Shown here one piece after another: positions 11,124 through 13,021 of a stretch of 13,021 bases of DNA. The stretch comes from Chloroflexota bacterium (GTDB taxonomy: Bacteria; Chloroflexota; Anaerolineae; Promineifilales; Promineifilaceae). The notes beneath the pieces were generated by a model. The model made no database searches. It was not told where the DNA came from and worked only from the letters and a program-made list of their open reading frames with translations. The stretch spans positions 1,425,491 through 1,438,511 of the forward strand of contig CP070688.1 in the NCBI GenBank assembly GCA_020353135.1, in the 5' to 3' direction. Positions within the stretch are counted from its first letter, which is position 1. The number at the start of each line of letters is the position of its first letter. The translations under genes and the position numbers were made by a program.

Positions 11124-13021
11124 ATGTCCGAAGAATTATTGACCGCTTTTACCTGGCTCATTCCGGCCGGACCGCTGCTGGTCTTCTTCCTCATCGTCTT
11201 GTTCACCAACAGGAACAAGACCTTGAGTTGGTTGCTGGCCTGGGCCGGCGTCGGCCTGGCCCTGGTGTTGGGCTGGATCGTGGCCTTGAGCGCCGTGTTC
11301 AAGTTTCTGGAAGACGAGCACCACTTTCTCGAGCATCCACAAATGGTCCATGATTCCATCGCCTGGCTGCCTATCGGCCCATTCTGGAACTGGTTGCGCA
11401 TCGGCGTTTCAGTCGACGCCCTGACCGCGGTTACGCTCATCATGGTCACTACGACAGTCGCCATGATCATGGTCTACAGTGTCGGCTATCATCGTTGGGG
11501 CGAGGGTCCGGGCAGCCATCCGGTCAAGGGCAAGCCCAATCACGACGGGGTCGATCCTTTATTCTCACGATTCATGGCCTTCATGAGTCTCTTCGGTGGC
11601 TCGATGCTGATCCTGGTCGTGTCCGACAACTTGCTGACCCTGTTTGTCGGCTGGGAGCTCATGGGTCTGTGTTCGTACCTGCTGATTGGCTTTTGGTACG
11701 CCAAGAAATACGATGATCCCAAACAGCTGCCGCCCAAGACGGCCGCGGTCAAGGCCTTCATGACCACTCGGATCGGCGATGTCTTCATGTTGCTGGGCAT
11801 CGTCTTCTTTTATCGCGTGTTCGGCACGCTGACCTTCAGCGATGCGTTCACGGCCCATAGCCTCGAACACGCCGCCGAGGCGGTTGGCGCCGGCGGCCTG
11901 GCCCTGATGACCTTATTGCTTTTCGCCGGGACCGTAGGCAAGTCAGCCCAATGGCCGTTACATGTATGGTTGCCAGACGCGATGGAAGGTCCGACGCCAG
12001 TTAGCGCGGTCATTCACGCAGCAGCGATGGTGTCGGCCGGTGTCTATTTGATTCTACGTATCTTCCCGCTCATCGCCGTAGCCATCGAAGGCGCAGGCGG
12101 GGTCGAGATCGTCATCGGCGGCATTGGCGCTTTTACGGCCGTGATGGCCGCCACTATTGCCGTGGCTCAGAACGACGTCAAGCGGGTGCTGGCCTACTCG
12201 ACGATATCCCAGTTGGGTTACATGGTGGCCGCCGTGGCCATCGGCGCCTATATCGCCGCCGCTTTCCATCTCATCACCCACGGTTTCTTCAAGGCGCTGC
12301 TCTTCTTAGGCTCCGGATCCATCATTCACGGCATGGAACATGGCGCTGAAAAGGTGCATGACCATCACACGGACCCCCAGGACATGATGAATATGGGCGG
12401 CCTGCGCAAGAAGATGCCAATAACGTTTTGGACCTTCTTGATAGGCGGTCTCGCATTGTCTGGTTTTCCGATCATCACGGCCGGATTCTGGTCCAAAGAC
12501 GAGATCTTGGCCGTCGCCTGGAACGAGGGGACAGTCGACGGAGAGGCTTTGTCGTTCATTATCTTCTGGGGGCTGGTCATTGGCGCACTATTGACTGCGT
12601 TCTATACGGCGCGCCAGATTTCGCTGACTTTCCTGGGCAAGCCGCGCACGCCATTGGCCGAACATGCCCACGAGAGCAACAGATTCATGACGATTCCGCT
12701 GATGGTCTTGTCCGTATTCGCCCTTATCGCGGGCTTTTCCGGCGTCCCAGAGAGTTTCCCCATCTTGGGCCCGCTCTTTAACAAGAACCTATTCGAGCTC
12801 TTCGTCGCCACGACGATTGAAGAGACGCTGATTGAGCTATTCGGTAAACCTTCTCTCGAGGGCGTCGTCCTGGCCATCGAGAGCTTCAGCTACGTGCCGC
12901 TGGCTATGTCGCTGCTCGTCGCGCTGGGTGGTCTGTTCCTGGGCTGGTGGGTCTACGGCCGCAAGCCGCTGGAAGCCGAACAGCCCGATCCGCTGGTCCG
13001 ACCGCTTGGCCCCATGTACAC
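11124..13021 (+). CDS. nuoL: NADH-quinone oxidoreductase subunit L (3' end outside window)
   Basis: The first 632 codons of the largest antiporter-like, proton-pumping subunit of complex I; the frame is open to the right edge. Functional residues are visible: Glu178 in VGWELMGLCSYLLIGFW, Lys273 in GTVGKSAQWPLHVWLPDAM, the histidine-bearing AVIHAAAMVSAGVYL helix, and Lys458-Asp459 in FWSKDEI. These correspond to Glu144, Lys229 and Lys399-Asp400 of E. coli NuoL. Compared with E. coli there is a hydrophilic insertion of about 20 residues at 123-145 (rich in Gly, His and Lys) before SRFMAFMSLF. The loop near 410-430 is rich in His, Asp and Met. The final long lateral helix should lie at or beyond the right edge. 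The ATG at 11124 has AAGG about nine bases upstream. nuoM and nuoN would be expected next, outside the window. Confidence 0.95.
   Translation, partial: MSEELLTAFTWLIPAGPLLVFFLIVLFTNRNKTLSWLLAWAGVGLALVLGWIVALSAVFKFLEDEHHFLEHPQMVHDSIAWLPIGPFWNWLRIGVSVDALTAVTLIMVTTTVAMIMVYSVGYHRWGEGPGSHPVKGKPNHDGVDPLFSRFMAFMSLFGGSMLILVVSDNLLTLFVGWELMGLCSYLLIGFWYAKKYDDPKQLPPKTAAVKAFMTTRIGDVFMLLGIVFFYRVFGTLTFSDAFTAHSLEHAAEAVGAGGLALMTLLLFAGTVGKSAQWPLHVWLPDAMEGPTPVSAVIHAAAMVSAGVYLILRIFPLIAVAIEGAGGVEIVIGGIGAFTAVMAATIAVAQNDVKRVLAYSTISQLGYMVAAVAIGAYIAAAFHLITHGFFKALLFLGSGSIIHGMEHGAEKVHDHHTDPQDMMNMGGLRKKMPITFWTFLIGGLALSGFPIITAGFWSKDEILAVAWNEGTVDGEALSFIIFWGLVIGALLTAFYTARQISLTFLGKPRTPLAEHAHESNRFMTIPLMVLSVFALIAGFSGVPESFPILGPLFNKNLFELFVATTIEETLIELFGKPSLEGVVLAIESFSYVPLAMSLLVALGGLFLGWWVYGRKPLEAEQPDPLVRPLGPMY

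Overview
The window looks like a chromosomal segment from a moderately GC-rich bacterium. The most likely source is the phylum Chloroflexota (Anaerolineae-like). That placement is an inference from the gene families together: a long NuoH with an extra C-terminal helix, a short FmdB zinc ribbon, DUF1684 and DUF302 proteins, a stand-alone CBM48 protein, a tungsten-type aldehyde:ferredoxin oxidoreductase, and a strong excess of GGCCGG/CCGGCC. No rRNA, tRNA, CRISPR array, transposase or phage gene was recognised.

Layout. Everything from 1 to 8282 lies on the minus strand and everything from 8486 to the end lies on the plus strand. The two halves diverge from an AT-rich promoter region at 8283-8485. 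Reading leftward from that region, the minus half holds: (a) a sugar-phosphate operon of a small CBM48 glycogen-binding protein, glucokinase and 6-phosphogluconolactonase (8282 to 6211); (b) a DUF302 protein and an FmdB-type zinc ribbon, separated by 3 bp (5971 to 5348); (c) a DUF1684 protein (5212 to 4508); (d) an MFS transporter (4416 to 3163); (e) a long spacer full of degenerate 7-base repeats and a likely promoter (2526 to 3162), serving an alkyltransferase-like DNA-repair protein (2525 to 2151); (f) a family 2 glycosyltransferase followed by an aldehyde:ferredoxin oxidoreductase that runs off the left edge.

The plus half is a respiratory complex I cluster in the order nuoA, nuoH, nuoJ, nuoK, nuoL, with nuoL cut by the right edge. 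All five are membrane-arm subunits. The genes for the peripheral arm (B, C, D, E, F, G, I) are absent from the positions where a canonical nuo operon carries them. The spacers contain a terminator-like hairpin with a T7 run (nuoA-nuoH) and a heptad-repeat hairpin (nuoK-nuoL).

How the parts fit. Glucokinase and 6-phosphogluconolactonase feed glucose units into the oxidative pentose phosphate pathway. The CBM48 partner suggests a tie to glycogen or another alpha-glucan. The complex I membrane arm carries quinone-linked proton pumping. The ATL, MFS, DUF1684, DUF302/FmdB and GT2/AOR genes look like independent short units. The most distinctive non-coding signals are the 7-base-periodic repeats at gene ends and spacers, the paired promoters ahead of nuoA, and the abundance of the GGCCGG word.
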